A DNA stretch of 64,000 nt from Actinobacillus indolicus (GTDB lineage Bacteria; Pseudomonadota; Gammaproteobacteria; Enterobacterales; Pasteurellaceae): contig NZ_CABFKH010000001.1 of the NCBI RefSeq assembly GCF_901764975.1, forward strand, positions 164,668-228,667, in the 5' to 3' direction. Position 1 is the first letter of the stretch, and every line of letters begins with the position of its first letter. The translations under genes were made by a program, and so were the position numbers. The notes under the pieces are model-generated. The model had not been told where the DNA came from. It ran no database searches and saw only the letters and a program-made list of their open reading frames with translations. Shown here piece by piece: positions 54,850-63,971 of this stretch.

Positions 54850-55827
54850 ATGACCCAACAAATTACTTTACAAACTGAAGTGACTTCAGATTTATTAGGT
54901 GCAAGATTAGATCAAGCCCTTGCGCAATTATTCCCTGACTATTCCCGTTCACGCATCAAAGTCTGGATCGAAAATGATCAGGTGTCCGTGAATGGCAAAA
55001 TTGTGAACAAAGCACGTGAAAAAGTCTTTGGCGGAGAATTGATCGAAATTCAGGCGGAAGTCGAAGAAGAAGTACGATTTGAACCGCAAGATATTCCGTT
55101 AAATATTGTCTATGAAGATGATGATATTTTAGTGATCAATAAACCGGTGGATTTAGTCGTTCACCCTGGGGCGGGCAATCCTGACGGCACGGTGCTGAAT
55201 GCCTTATTACATCATTATCCGCAAATAGCAGAAGTGCCACGTGCGGGTATTGTGCATCGTTTAGACAAAGACACGACGGGGTTAATGGTGGTGGCTAAAA
55301 CGATTCCGGCACAAACCCATTTAGTGACAGCGCTACAAAAACGTGAAATTACCCGTGAATATGAAGCGGTTGCCAGCGGCATTATGACCCAAGGCGGAAA
55401 AGTGGACGAACCGATGGCGCGCCATCCGACCAAACGTACAGCCATGGCGGTACACCCAATGGGTAAGCCTGCCGTCACCCATTATCGCATTATGGAACGT
55501 TTCCGTAATTACACGCGTTTGCGCTTGCGTTTGGAAACGGGCAGAACTCACCAGATTCGTGTTCACATGGCGCATATTGCCCATCCGTTGTTAGGCGATC
55601 AACTGTATGGCGGTCGCCCACGCCCACCGAAAGGGGCAACACCGGAGTTTTTGGACGTATTGCGTAATTTCAAACGCCAAGCGTTACACGCGGCTATGTT
55701 GCGTTTGCATCATCCGATTACGGGTGAATTAATGGAATGGCATGCGCCGTTACCGGATGATTTTGTCGAATTAATCCATGCGCTCAAAGCAGACTATCAG
55801 TTGCATAAAGACGAGTTGGATTACTAA
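54850..55827 (+). CDS. rluD: 23S rRNA pseudouridine synthase RluD
   Basis: The 325-residue enzyme has an N-terminal S4 domain (LGARLDQALAQLFPDYSRSRIKVWIENDQVSVNGK) and the RluA-type catalytic HRLDKDTTGL with Asp139. It makes pseudouridines 1911, 1915 and 1917 in helix 69 of 23S rRNA. GC content at third positions in the second half appears higher than in neighbours (many GCG and CCG codons), a mild oddity. yfiH, often next, is absent; a convergent YwiC-like gene follows. Confidence 0.95.
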   Translation: MTQQITLQTEVTSDLLGARLDQALAQLFPDYSRSRIKVWIENDQVSVNGKIVNKAREKVFGGELIEIQAEVEEEVRFEPQDIPLNIVYEDDDILVINKPVDLVVHPGAGNPDGTVLNALLHHYPQIAEVPRAGIVHRLDKDTTGLMVVAKTIPAQTHLVTALQKREITREYEAVASGIMTQGGKVDEPMARHPTKRTAMAVHPMGKPAVTHYRIMERFRNYTRLRLRLETGRTHQIRVHMAHIAHPLLGDQLYGGRPRPPKGATPEFLDVLRNFKRQALHAAMLRLHHPITGELMEWHAPLPDDFVELIHALKADYQLHKDELDY

Positions 55828-55866
55828 AATTAAATGTGGTTGTTGGGCGGACTGTTGTGTCTGCCT

Positions 55867-56574
55867 TTAAACACAAAGCCCCAACACAAAAACAGCCACA
55901 ACCGCAAATTCCAACATCCCCACCTGTTTAATGTTTAAATTTTGCTTCGGCACAATCACGGCGCGTAGCAAGCCAATCAAATAAGCAAAGGCAATGCCAT
56001 AATTACCCATCGCCACATAGCTTAACCCCAAGACAATATGCACGACTAAACTGAGTTGACGATAACGGGGATTTTTCCGCTCTCTTGCGACACTTTTAAC
56101 ATAGAAGGTTGTCGCAATAAAAAACAGCGTAGGGTGGAGTAGGATTGCAAAATTATATTGTTGAGTTGTCAAATAGAAACTTGCCATACCGATCACGCCG
56201 AAGGTTAAAATACCAGCGATGTCGTTCATTAAATTGCGTTCATCTTTCTGTTTTGCATAATGAATTTGCACCGCAACAAGCGGTAAGATCGGCAATAAAA
56301 ATTGCAAAACAGAAAATTGAGTCAATAGCAACGGAAAGGCAAAAAGGGCACTGATGAGCGCATAAATCAGCGCCCAACGTTTATATTTCTCGTTATTTTT
56401 CTTACTGAAAATGGCTAAAAACGGATAAGAAAAAAGATAAATAAACAGCCAACTTAGCCCTAACCAAAGATGTGCCGTTACCCAATGGCTTTCAAAAATG
56501 CCGTAAAGAAAAGGCACGAACGCCATAACTAAAGCGCCGTGCTGATTTGAAATGATCGGTTTTTCTTTGAACAT
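55867..56574 (-). CDS. YwiC-like membrane protein
   Basis: The 235-residue protein has about seven to eight hydrophobic segments and the N-terminal SNQHGALVMAFVPFLYG, characteristic of the YwiC-like family (QHGAWAMLLVPFLLG-type start). Function unknown; in some bacteria such genes lie near respiratory or molybdenum-related loci. A TTG start at 56601 inside the ATPase gene is possible, but the ATG at 56572-56574, ten bases after the ATPase stop, is more natural. It is the last gene of the Dpp/Nik-type ABC operon. Confidence 0.75.
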   Translation of the reverse strand: MFKEKPIISNQHGALVMAFVPFLYGIFESHWVTAHLWLGLSWLFIYLFSYPFLAIFSKKNNEKYKRWALIYALISALFAFPLLLTQFSVLQFLLPILPLVAVQIHYAKQKDERNLMNDIAGILTFGVIGMASFYLTTQQYNFAILLHPTLFFIATTFYVKSVARERKNPRYRQLSLVVHIVLGLSYVAMGNYGIAFAYLIGLLRAVIVPKQNLNIKQVGMLEFAVVAVFVLGLCV

Positions 56575-56584
56575 AGTCGGTGAT

Positions 56585-57994
56585 TTAGAGATAGTTTTCA
56601 AGATTAATCACTTTATCACAACTTCGTTCAATCAAAAACGGATCGTGGCTGACAATAATTAATCCGCAATTTCTCGCTCGGCATTGTTCAACCAGTAATT
56701 TGATCGTTTCTTGTTGGGTGATCGGATCTAAACGAGAAGTCACTTCATCGGCAAACAGTAGCACGGGTTCAAGCAGTAAGGCTCGCAAAATTGCTACTCG
56801 TTGCAACTCGCCACCCGATACGTTATCGGCGTTGCGTTGCAGAATGTCAGGCGACAGTGCGAGCTGTGTTAATAACGCTGGAATTTGTGAACGGTCGAGA
56901 TGATGATGTTCGATCACATCGTCCAATAGTTGTTGCAAGCTCACATTCGGTGCAAAGGCTTCAGGCGGATCTTGATACAATTTCAGCACTTGATGTTTTT
57001 TATGGCTGTGGCTATGCCAAATCACTTCGCCCGATTGCGGTTTGAGTAGCCCGCAAAGCACATTAGCAAGGGTGCTTTTGCCTATGCCACTGTGTCCGAC
57101 AATGCCTAAAATTTCGCCTTGGTGTAAATCAAAGGAAAGCTGTTTGAACAGCGTTCTTGTTCCCCGTGCGACCGTTAAATTTTTGACCGATACAAGCGGT
57201 GTTTTTGGCGTAGAATGTTGCAAATCGGCTAAAGGTTGCCAATGTTGCGGATCTGCACCGATTAAGGCTTGAGTATAAGGATCTTGCGGTTGGTTCAGCA
57301 GTTGTTCCGCTTCGCCTTGTTCAATCAATTTGCCTTTTTTCATCACAAAAATGTAGCCACCGAGAGCGGTTGCCACTTCAATATCGTGAGTGATCGTCAG
57401 CAAGCCTCCGCCTGTTTCATAGGCTTGTTTCAGTAAGTTGATCACTTCTGCTTTGCTATTCGGATCAAGTCCTTTGGTAGGTTCATCGGCAAGCAGAATT
57501 TTTCCCCCTGATGCCGTGGCGATTGCAAAAGAAGCTCGTTGTGCCATACCGCCTGAAAGTTGGTGTGGATAGCGTTGTTGAGCTTGAGATAAACCCAGCT
57601 GGGTTAAAGAAATCTCGCTTGCCTTTTCTGCATTTTTCTGGCTTAAACCTGCCACAAAGCGAAAGCTCTCCCACAGTTGTCGGCTAATTCGCATCAGTGG
57701 ATTTAATGAACGGCGTGGCTCTTGGGGCAACATCACTAAGGTTTTGCCCCAAAGAGATTGTAAGCGGTCGGATTGCCCGTCTATTTTGCAATTTTCCACT
57801 ACAATCTCACCGCTTGCGATTAAGCCTTGCGGTAACGCTCCCATAATTGCTTGAATTAACAGGCTTTTTCCTGAACCTGTTTCGCCTAAAATGGTGATAT
57901 TTTTGCCACGTTCAAGACAAAAACTGATCGGCTCGACCAGTTCAATGCCATCAAGTGTTTGAACAGTGACGTTGGTTATTTTGAGTAATGACAC
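56585..57994 (-). CDS. Fused double ATPase of a Dpp/Opp/Nik-type ABC importer
   Basis: The 469-residue protein contains two complete ABC domains: residues about 1-225 (Walker A GETGSGKS, LSGGMAQRASFAIA, ILLADEPTKGLD) and about 240-469 (Walker A GHSGIGKST, VSGGELQRVAILRALL, VLLFADEVTSRLDP). It corresponds to DppD plus DppF (or NikD plus NikE) joined head to tail, without the long DppD/F C-terminal cysteine motif in the first half. It would power the permease pair encoded upstream. The start is taken as GTG 57992-57994 with GAGAAA upstream; the longer frame runs into a palindromic repeat. An uptake signal lies in the inter-domain region (57192-57200). Confidence 0.85.
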   Translation of the reverse strand: MSLLKITNVTVQTLDGIELVEPISFCLERGKNITILGETGSGKSLLIQAIMGALPQGLIASGEIVVENCKIDGQSDRLQSLWGKTLVMLPQEPRRSLNPLMRISRQLWESFRFVAGLSQKNAEKASEISLTQLGLSQAQQRYPHQLSGGMAQRASFAIATASGGKILLADEPTKGLDPNSKAEVINLLKQAYETGGGLLTITHDIEVATALGGYIFVMKKGKLIEQGEAEQLLNQPQDPYTQALIGADPQHWQPLADLQHSTPKTPLVSVKNLTVARGTRTLFKQLSFDLHQGEILGIVGHSGIGKSTLANVLCGLLKPQSGEVIWHSHSHKKHQVLKLYQDPPEAFAPNVSLQQLLDDVIEHHHLDRSQIPALLTQLALSPDILQRNADNVSGGELQRVAILRALLLEPVLLFADEVTSRLDPITQQETIKLLVEQCRARNCGLIIVSHDPFLIERSCDKVINLENYL

Positions 57995-58011
57995 GGTATT
58001 TTCTCTATAAA

Positions 58012-58211
58012 TGTAGTGACACACAGTGTGTATCTAAAAACAATAGAAATTGATGAATGCTTTAACTTTAACATAAAGAAAATGTAGGGACGCCACGCTT
58101 GGCGTCCGCTGAATATTATCTTTACGCAAATCTCAATTAAATGGACGCCAAGCGTGGCGTCCCTACAATGTATTTTTTCTAAACTTAGGACACACAGTGT
58201 GTTCCTACGGA
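58012..58211. repeat. Nested palindromic repeats inside the ABC operon
   Basis: An outer pair, TGTAGTGACACACAGTGTGT (58012-58031) and an ACACACAGTGTGT-TCCTAC element (58188-58211), encloses an inner perfect inverted pair: TGTAGGGACGCCACGCTTGG... (58083-58107) and its complement (58143-58167, 25 bases each). Each belongs to the GTAGGG palindrome family. The arrangement suggests one element lies inside another. It separates the second permease gene from the fused ATPase gene within one operon. Confidence 0.8.
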
Positions 58212-58213
58212 AA

Positions 58214-58996
58214 TTATTTCACCTTCCCCGCCAACAACTGCAAGCTAAATACCAATAGGAACACAGCAATTACAGGTTGTAGGAAAATCAATGGGGCTTG
58301 ATAGTAATAAGGGAACAGCTCTGTCATCATCAGCCCTAATTCAGCCGTAGGCGGTCGCAATCCCACGCTGACAAATCCGAGTGTTGCAAGGGCTAAAATC
58401 GCATTACCGATTGAAAATGCGGTTAATGTGGCAACCATCGGCAGTAAACGGGGGAACAGATGACGTTTAATGCAATAAAACCAAGGCATTCCCATCAAAC
58501 GAGAAGATTGCAGTTCTGAGCTGGACGCAAGGGTACTGGTGATCGCCCTGATAACACGGAAAAATTCAACCCAAATCACTAAGGCAATGCCCAAATAGAG
58601 TGTCCAAAATGAACCAGGGGAAAGCGATGCAAACAGCAAAATCAGCAATAAACCTGGTAACGCCATCACTAAATCACAGATAAAGCTAAACAGACGATCT
58701 AACCAACCGCCAAATAATCCTGCCAGAATGCCAAATAACAAGCCTGCCACCAATGCACAAGCAACACTAAACAGCGATAAACCGAACGAAAGGCGAATGG
58801 CGGAGGCAAGACGGGCAAACATATCTCGCCCTAAATGATCGGTGCCAAACCAGCTTTCTGCATCAGGACTTGCCAACATATTGCTGAGATCTTGAAAACC
58901 AATATCCATCGGGTAGAAATAAGGCTGTAAAAATGCAGTGGTGAGTAGCAGTAGTAATAACAAAGCTCCGCAACGTTGTCCAACGGTTAATTTCAT
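58214..58996 (-). CDS. ABC transporter permease, DppC/NikC-like
   Basis: The 260-residue membrane protein has five to six hydrophobic segments, the N-terminal DppC signature WFGTDHLGRDMFARLASAIRLSF and the EAA-type loop SSELQSSRLMGMPWFYCIKRHLFPRLLP. It pairs with the upstream DppB/NikB-like permease (ATGA overlap, four bases). Substrate may be peptide, nickel or another chelate; sequence does not decide. Confidence 0.85.
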   Translation of the reverse strand: MKLTVGQRCGALLLLLLLTTAFLQPYFYPMDIGFQDLSNMLASPDAESWFGTDHLGRDMFARLASAIRLSFGLSLFSVACALVAGLLFGILAGLFGGWLDRLFSFICDLVMALPGLLLILLFASLSPGSFWTLYLGIALVIWVEFFRVIRAITSTLASSSELQSSRLMGMPWFYCIKRHLFPRLLPMVATLTAFSIGNAILALATLGFVSVGLRPPTAELGLMMTELFPYYYQAPLIFLQPVIAVFLLVFSLQLLAGKVK

Positions 58997-59937
58997 ACTG
59001 TTCCCCCTTCACGAATACGCGGATCAATCCACGCATTAAGCAGATCGGCAAGCATATTGAGTACCACAAATAATCCCCCCATCACTAACGCCGTGCCTTG
59101 TATCATCGGCACATCTCGTGCAATGATGGCGTGAACTAAGGCGTGTCCGCTTCCCGGCCAAGCAAAAAGGCTTTCGACAATCACAACCCCTTCAATCAGG
59201 TAAACCAGTTGCACGCTATGATAAGCAATCACTGGCACGGCAATATTCGGGATCCCGTGTCGCACAAAGGTCTGCCAACGGCTCAAGCCTTTTAGCTGTG
59301 CAAATTGATAGTAGTCAGATTGCATTACCTGCACCATCGCTTGACGTGTCACACGCACCGAAACGGCACTTAAACCTATCGCTAAGGTGAGTGCTGGCAA
59401 GACAAAATGTAATGCCGTGCCGTATCCACCTGCTGGTAACCATTTCAACTGAACAGAAAAGAGCGTAATCAATCCAATCGCAATGATAAAAGCAGGCACG
59501 GCACGAAATAGACTGCTTAAGACTAAGGTCAAGCGGTCAAATACGCCGTTCGGTTTACGAGCTGATAATACGCCTAAAGTGGGGCCAATGAGTAAGGCTA
59601 ACAGTAACGCTACCACCGCTAGACTAAAGGTATGCCCGAATTGATGTTCAATTTCGTGCCAAACGCTGTCGCCTGTGACTAACGATTTACCTAAGTTAAA
59701 CTGCACTAAATCCGCTAACCAACTGCCGTAGGTCTGCCACCAAGGTTGATCCAACCCGAGTTCTACTCGCACCACTTCTGCGGCGGCAGCATCCGTTTGA
59801 TCGTAACCGTAGCGACTTGCCGCAATACGATATGCCATATCGCCCGACAATTGCCGAGTTAAAATAAAAGTTAAAGTCCCGACCGACCAAATCACCAAAA
59901 GGATCTGGGATAGTCGTCTGAATAAAATAGAAAGCAT
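58993..59937 (-). CDS. ABC transporter permease, DppB/NikB-like
   Basis: The 314-residue protein begins MLSILFRRLSQILLVIWSVGTLTFILTRQLSGD, typical of DppB/NikB, and carries the EAA-like loop DYYQFAQLKGLSRWQTFVRHGIPN plus a C-terminal DLLNAWIDPRIREG. Six transmembrane segments. An insertion (SRYGYDQTDAAAAEVVRVELGLDQPWW) is the usual periplasmic loop. It is downstream of the binding-protein gene, separated by a palindromic repeat. Confidence 0.87.
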   Translation of the reverse strand: MLSILFRRLSQILLVIWSVGTLTFILTRQLSGDMAYRIAASRYGYDQTDAAAAEVVRVELGLDQPWWQTYGSWLADLVQFNLGKSLVTGDSVWHEIEHQFGHTFSLAVVALLLALLIGPTLGVLSARKPNGVFDRLTLVLSSLFRAVPAFIIAIGLITLFSVQLKWLPAGGYGTALHFVLPALTLAIGLSAVSVRVTRQAMVQVMQSDYYQFAQLKGLSRWQTFVRHGIPNIAVPVIAYHSVQLVYLIEGVVIVESLFAWPGSGHALVHAIIARDVPMIQGTALVMGGLFVVLNMLADLLNAWIDPRIREGGTV

Positions 59938-59974
59938 AGGGAGCCTTTTATATTATGGTATTCATTGATATTTT

Positions 59975-60068
59975 GCTGGCGCGAGCGTCCCGCTCGTGCC
60001 TCAATTTGCAAAATTTTATTAAAATCAGACCGCTTGTAAGTTGGCACGAGCGGGACGCTCGCGCCAGC
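59975..60068. repeat. Inverted repeat of two GGCGCGAGCGTCCCGCTCG elements
   Basis: Two 26-base arms (59975-60000 and 60043-60068) are perfect inverted copies around a 42-base spacer that contains an uptake signal (60029-60037). It lies between the binding-protein gene and the permease genes of one operon, where it may cause partial termination or mRNA stabilisation. Confidence 0.85.
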
Positions 60069-60085
60069 GGAAGAGAATAGACAAA

Positions 60086-61669
60086 CTATCTACTCAACAA
60101 TTCCAAAAAGAACCGTCTTTCAAAAGGATCTAAAGTCACATTTTTCACGTCTTTATGTGCCACCACATTTTGCTGATAGTACACCACAGGAATAATCGGC
60201 AGTTCATCGTGGATAATTTGGCTCACCGTCTGTTTTAACGCCTTCGCTTTTTGCGGATCACGTTCTGTTTCAAGTTGAGTTAAAGCGTTGTCTAACGTCG
60301 CATTTTGCCAATTCATTACTCCCCAATCGCTTCCTGTTTTTGCATAATCCTGCACGATCACGCCAAAAGGATCTAAGGTTTTGCCATAATTTAACGCATA
60401 AAGCGCCATCTCTAAACTGCCGTCTTGATGTCCGGCAGGGATTTCACTGAAGTTACCGACAGACACATTCACATCAACGCCAATCTGTTTCCACTGAGCT
60501 TGCAAAATCGTCGCAATCATCGGCAATTCAGGACGATCAGAGAAAGTACGTAAGGTGAAACTAAATGGCTTGCCGTCTTTGGTCAGCTTGCCTTCGCTAT
60601 TAAATTCATAACCACGAGCGGTCAGATCTGCTTTGATTTTTGCAAGATCAGGTTTTGCCGTTGTTGTATCAATTCGCCATTCCGCAAAGGCTTTCGGTAG
60701 AATTTGATCGGCTTCTCCACCTTCGATTTTTAACACATATTCCGCAATCGCTTTACGATCAATCGCTTCACTTAAGGCTTTACGCACCGCTAAATCATTG
60801 AAGAATGGTTTTGCCACGTCCATTTTAAGCTGAATTGTACGAGCAATAGACACACTGGTTAAGTTCAAATTCGGATCGGTTTTCAAACGCTCAACACTGG
60901 CTGTATCAAGGTTAAACACCAACGCAGATTTATCGCTCTGTGCCATCAACATTCGGGTTTCACTACGGCTACTTGCAAGGTAGTTCGCTTGAGCCAGTTT
61001 CGGCTTATTGCCCCAATACTGTTCAAAACGCACCGCTTCCAATTTTTGTGGCGCTTCAATTTTAGTCGCTTTAAACGCCCCAGTGCCGATCACTTGGGTC
61101 ACTTCCCCTTTGTCATTATAGCTTTCAGGGGCAAGAATAATTGCGGTGTAGTGCGTTAAAAAAGACGGAAACGGCACAAAAGATTTGGTTAAGGCAATTT
61201 GAATTTCTGTCGGGCTGACCGCTTGAATATCTTTAATAAAGGCTTTTTGCAACATTCCTGGTTTCGCCAATGCAATATTTAGACTGTTTGCCACCGCTTG
61301 TGCAGTCAAAGGTTGTCCATTGTGGAAGGTCACATTCGGACGGAGTTTAAAAGTCCAAAGGGTCGCATCTTCATTGCTGTTCCATTCGGTCGCTAATCCT
61401 GCAACAAGTTCCCCCTGTAAATTCGCTTCCACTAAGGTTTCCGCTAAATTCATACGTTGAAAAATCACCCCTGTCTGGTTCGGATCAAGGCTATTGATTT
61501 CCCAAGGGGCAACCACCGTTGCCAGAGCAAGTTCATCATTTTGCTGTGTTTGAGTTGTCGGTTCAGTCGGCTTTGGCGTTTCTGTTGCTGTGGCTTTATC
61601 ACCTTGAAAATAGTGAACCGCTAACGCTGCAACACCACCGACTAAAAATGGGGCGAGAAATTTTTTCAT
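60086..61669 (-). CDS. ABC transporter substrate-binding protein, family 5 (peptide/nickel type)
   Basis: The 527-residue protein has an N-terminal hydrophobic segment (about 5-20) without lipobox or clear cleavage site, a Thr/Pro-rich linker (TPKPTEPTTQTQQ) and then a family 5 solute-binding domain: INSLDPNQTG, LAETLVE, ATLWTFKLRPNVTFHNGQPLTAQAV, FNDLAVRKALSEAIDRKAIAE. This family binds peptides, nickel chelates, haem or glutathione; the sequence is NikA/HbpA-like in general but substrate is undecided. The long frame opens at 61885 inside thyA, but ATG 61667-61669 with GGGATAT upstream and a signal-like N-terminus is the start. First gene of a five-gene operon. Confidence 0.82.
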   Translation of the reverse strand: MKKFLAPFLVGGVAALAVHYFQGDKATATETPKPTEPTTQTQQNDELALATVVAPWEINSLDPNQTGVIFQRMNLAETLVEANLQGELVAGLATEWNSNEDATLWTFKLRPNVTFHNGQPLTAQAVANSLNIALAKPGMLQKAFIKDIQAVSPTEIQIALTKSFVPFPSFLTHYTAIILAPESYNDKGEVTQVIGTGAFKATKIEAPQKLEAVRFEQYWGNKPKLAQANYLASSRSETRMLMAQSDKSALVFNLDTASVERLKTDPNLNLTSVSIARTIQLKMDVAKPFFNDLAVRKALSEAIDRKAIAEYVLKIEGGEADQILPKAFAEWRIDTTTAKPDLAKIKADLTARGYEFNSEGKLTKDGKPFSFTLRTFSDRPELPMIATILQAQWKQIGVDVNVSVGNFSEIPAGHQDGSLEMALYALNYGKTLDPFGVIVQDYAKTGSDWGVMNWQNATLDNALTQLETERDPQKAKALKQTVSQIIHDELPIIPVVYYQQNVVAHKDVKNVTLDPFERRFFLELLSR

Positions 61670-61800
61670 TGTTATATCCCTTAAAATAATAATGGTTTTC
61701 AAAAAGGCGTGTATTGTGCCATAAATTCCATAAAAAAATAGTGGGATATTAACAATTTTGTAAAAAAAGTGGAAAATCAGACCGCTTGTAGTAAAAGAAA

Positions 61801-61822
61801 GGGGCAAATTTTGATTTGCCCC
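61801..61822 (-). terminator. Terminator of thyA
   Basis: GGGGCAAAT (61801-61809) pairs perfectly with ATTTGCCCC (61814-61822) around a four-base loop; on the minus strand TTTCTTTT follows. An uptake signal lies just beyond (61781-61789). Confidence 0.8.
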
Positions 61823-61829
61823 GAGAGAA

Positions 61830-62681
61830 TTACACTGAGAAAGGATACTGAATACTTGGATGAAACTCGTAGCCTTCGACTTCAAAATCCGCCAATGTTA
61901 CCCAAGTTTCTAAATCTTCTAGGGATTTAATATCGGGGTTAATTTTGAGTGTTGGTGCTTTAAATGGAGTGCGTTTTAGTTGCACATCTCGCATTAATTC
62001 CAGTTGATCTTCATAAATATGCGCATTCACAATTTTATGGAAAGCTTGCCCTGCTTGGTGTCCCGTAATTTGTGCTATTAACGCAAGGAACGTGTAACAT
62101 TGGATCATATTCCAGTTTAAACCCAGTGGCACATCGGCAGAGCGTTGGGTACTGTTCAAATAAAGTGTGCCGTCCAGCAATGAAAAATGATGACTGTGTA
62201 AACACGGGCGTAGGCAACCTAAATGGAACGCCCCAGGGTGATAGAAAGTATAAATCTCACCACGATTATCTACACCACGTTTGAGATCATCAACGATTTG
62301 ACGCAATAAATCGACACTACCTCCGCCAACTTTCGGGAAGTTTCGTCCGACCGCACCATAAACCAGCCCCATATCATCTGCACCTTTGCGATGTGGGTTC
62401 GCCAGCCAAGCTGCATTTTCATTAGCATTGGCATCCCACGATTTTGTACCAAGTTGGCGGAAATCTGCGGCATTATCATAACCACGAATATAGCCGAGTA
62501 ATTCCGCAATCGCCGCTTTCCAGAAACTTTTGCGTGTAGTTACAAGGGGAAATTCACCCTTTGCTACATCGTAGGTCAAATCGGCGTTAATCACGGTCAA
62601 ACAACGCTTACCTGTACGCTCATTTTCAACCCACTTTCCTTGTTCGACAATACGTTGGCAGAGATCGAGATATTGTTTCAT
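61830..62681 (-). CDS. thyA: Thymidylate synthase
   Basis: The 283-residue enzyme methylates dUMP to dTMP using methylenetetrahydrofolate. The active-site Cys160 is in [12 protein letters not shown], and substrate motifs include [14 protein letters not shown] and the C-terminal dUMP contact [10 protein letters not shown]. It belongs to a divergent ThyA group: QRSADV replaces the usual QRSCDV, and the sequence is quite unlike the 264-residue E. coli enzyme. As I recall, the H. influenzae ThyA is also 283 residues. Monocistronic with its own terminator. Confidence 0.93.
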   Translation of the reverse strand: MKQYLDLCQRIVEQGKWVENERTGKRCLTVINADLTYDVAKGEFPLVTTRKSFWKAAIAELLGYIRGYDNAADFRQLGTKSWDANANENAAWLANPHRKGADDMGLVYGAVGRNFPKVGGGSVDLLRQIVDDLKRGVDNRGEIYTFYHPGAFHLGCLRPCLHSHHFSLLDGTLYLNSTQRSADVPLGLNWNMIQCYTFLALIAQITGHQAGQAFHKIVNAHIYEDQLELMRDVQLKRTPFKAPTLKINPDIKSLEDLETWVTLADFEVEGYEFHPSIQYPFSV

Positions 62682-62770
62682 TGCGAGTCCTTAAAATGCT
62701 TAGAGTAATTGATCGAATAATTTGTTAGAATTGTAGCACTTTTTAGATAAAGAAAAATAAGGAGTAAGCG

Positions 62771-63301
62771 ATGAAATCTTTATTCAAAATAGCGTTAGTG
62801 ATTTCAACTTTAGTATTTGTTGCGGCTTGTAGCTCTAAAACAAGCGGTTGGAAACGTTTATCAGACTCGGAAATTGATCAAAAATCTTATGCGATTGCTT
62901 ATGGGGCAACAGGACAAACTTATGCAGATCGTGTTAATGAAAGTTATGACATTGACTCATTTATGCATGGTGTTGATGATTGGTTTAATAAAAAAGTGAC
63001 TTTACCGATTGAGCAGATTCGTGCAAGTTTACTAAATCGTATGTTAGATCATAACGTGTATGCTTATTACAGTGGTGTCCTTTATGCAGCTGATCTTCAA
63101 GCTAACTTTAACCGTTTAAGCCCGACTTGTTGGTCAATGGTTCAAGCACCGAGTATTACACAGGGTATTCACGATGCTATGTTAGATCTCCAAGCGAACA
63201 AAGTCCGTCACGATAAATATATTCAAGAAGGTGCGGATCAAATTCTTCACTTATGTGTAGAGCAAATGGAAAAAGAAACGCCTAAAACGAAGAAAAAATA
63301 G
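62771..63301 (+). CDS. Lipoprotein of unknown function
   Basis: The 176-residue protein has a signal peptide with lipobox VAAC (Cys20) and Ser-Ser-Lys after it, so outer-membrane sorting is likely. The mature part is largely helical with two further Cys (WSMVQ upstream Cys near 119, HLCVEQM near 163) that could form a disulfide, and ends in a basic tail KETPKTKKK. I do not recognise the family. It is monocistronic between thyA and pgsA and bounded by an uptake-sequence hairpin. Confidence 0.75.
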   Translation: MKSLFKIALVISTLVFVAACSSKTSGWKRLSDSEIDQKSYAIAYGATGQTYADRVNESYDIDSFMHGVDDWFNKKVTLPIEQIRASLLNRMLDHNVYAYYSGVLYAADLQANFNRLSPTCWSMVQAPSITQGIHDAMLDLQANKVRHDKYIQEGADQILHLCVEQMEKETPKTKKK

Positions 63302-63314
63302 TAGGTGAATTATT

Positions 63315-63358
63315 AAGCGGTAAGATTTTAGTAAAAATTTACGAAGATCTTACCGCTT
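63315..63358. terminator. Uptake-sequence hairpin after the lipoprotein gene
   Basis: AAGCGGTAAGAT (63315-63326) pairs perfectly with ATCTTACCGCTT (63347-63358) around a 20-base AT-rich loop. It follows the lipoprotein gene and precedes pgsA. Confidence 0.7.
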
Positions 63359-63422
63359 GCTCTTTCTTATTTGCGGGGCTTTTAATAGAATAGCCGTAGT
63401 TTTTTTATTCATATCAACCAAA

Positions 63423-63971
63423 ATGAAACTCAACATTCCGACCTATTTGACCTTATTTCGTGTCGCATTAATTCCGCTCTTTATTGTAGCGTTTTATTTA
63501 CCTATTCAATATTCTGCTGAAATTACCACCTTGATTTTTTTTATTGCTTCAATCACTGACTGGTTTGACGGCTATTTGGCTCGTAAGTGGAACCAAACTA
63601 CTCGCCTAGGGGCATTTTTAGATCCTGTGGCAGACAAAGTCTTAGTTGCTATTGCATTGGTGTCTGTGGTCGAATACTACCATACTTGGTGGATCACTAT
63701 TCCTGCAGGTATTATGATTGCCCGTGAGATTATTATTTCGGCGTTGCGTGAGTGGATGGCAGAACTCGGCGAGCGTGCGAGTGTAGCGGTATCGATTTGG
63801 GGGAAAGTGAAAACGACTGCACAAATGTTGGCGTTGGGCGGTTTGTTATGGCGACAAGCACCGTGGATGGAATATACTGCATTTGCCTTACTTTATATCG
63901 CTGCGATTTTAACTATTTGGTCGATGTTGCAATACTTGAAAGCATCTAAAGGCAGTTTATTAAAATCTTAA
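63423..63971 (+). CDS. pgsA: CDP-diacylglycerol-glycerol-3-phosphate 3-phosphatidyltransferase
   Basis: The 182-residue inner-membrane enzyme commits CDP-diacylglycerol to phosphatidylglycerol synthesis. The CDP-alcohol phosphotransferase motif is complete: [20 protein letters not shown] then LDPVADK (D-G-x2-A-R-x8-G-x3-D-x3-D). Four to six transmembrane helices are visible. The frame opens at 63357 in the upstream hairpin; the ATG at 63423 gives the family N-terminus [15 protein letters not shown] tRNA-proximal context, known in some relatives, cannot be checked because the window ends 29 bases later. Confidence 0.96.
   Translation: MKLNIPTYLTLFRVALIPLFIVAFYLPIQYSAEITTLIFFIASITDWFDGYLARKWNQTTRLGAFLDPVADKVLVAIALVSVVEYYHTWWITIPAGIMIAREIIISALREWMAELGERASVAVSIWGKVKTTAQMLALGGLLWRQAPWMEYTAFALLYIAAILTIWSMLQYLKASKGSLLKS

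Noticed and set aside
61670..61885. 72-residue N-terminal extension of the family 5 binding protein
   Set aside because: It would overlap the thyA 3' end and its terminator; the extension has no features and the internal ATG precedes a signal-like segment.
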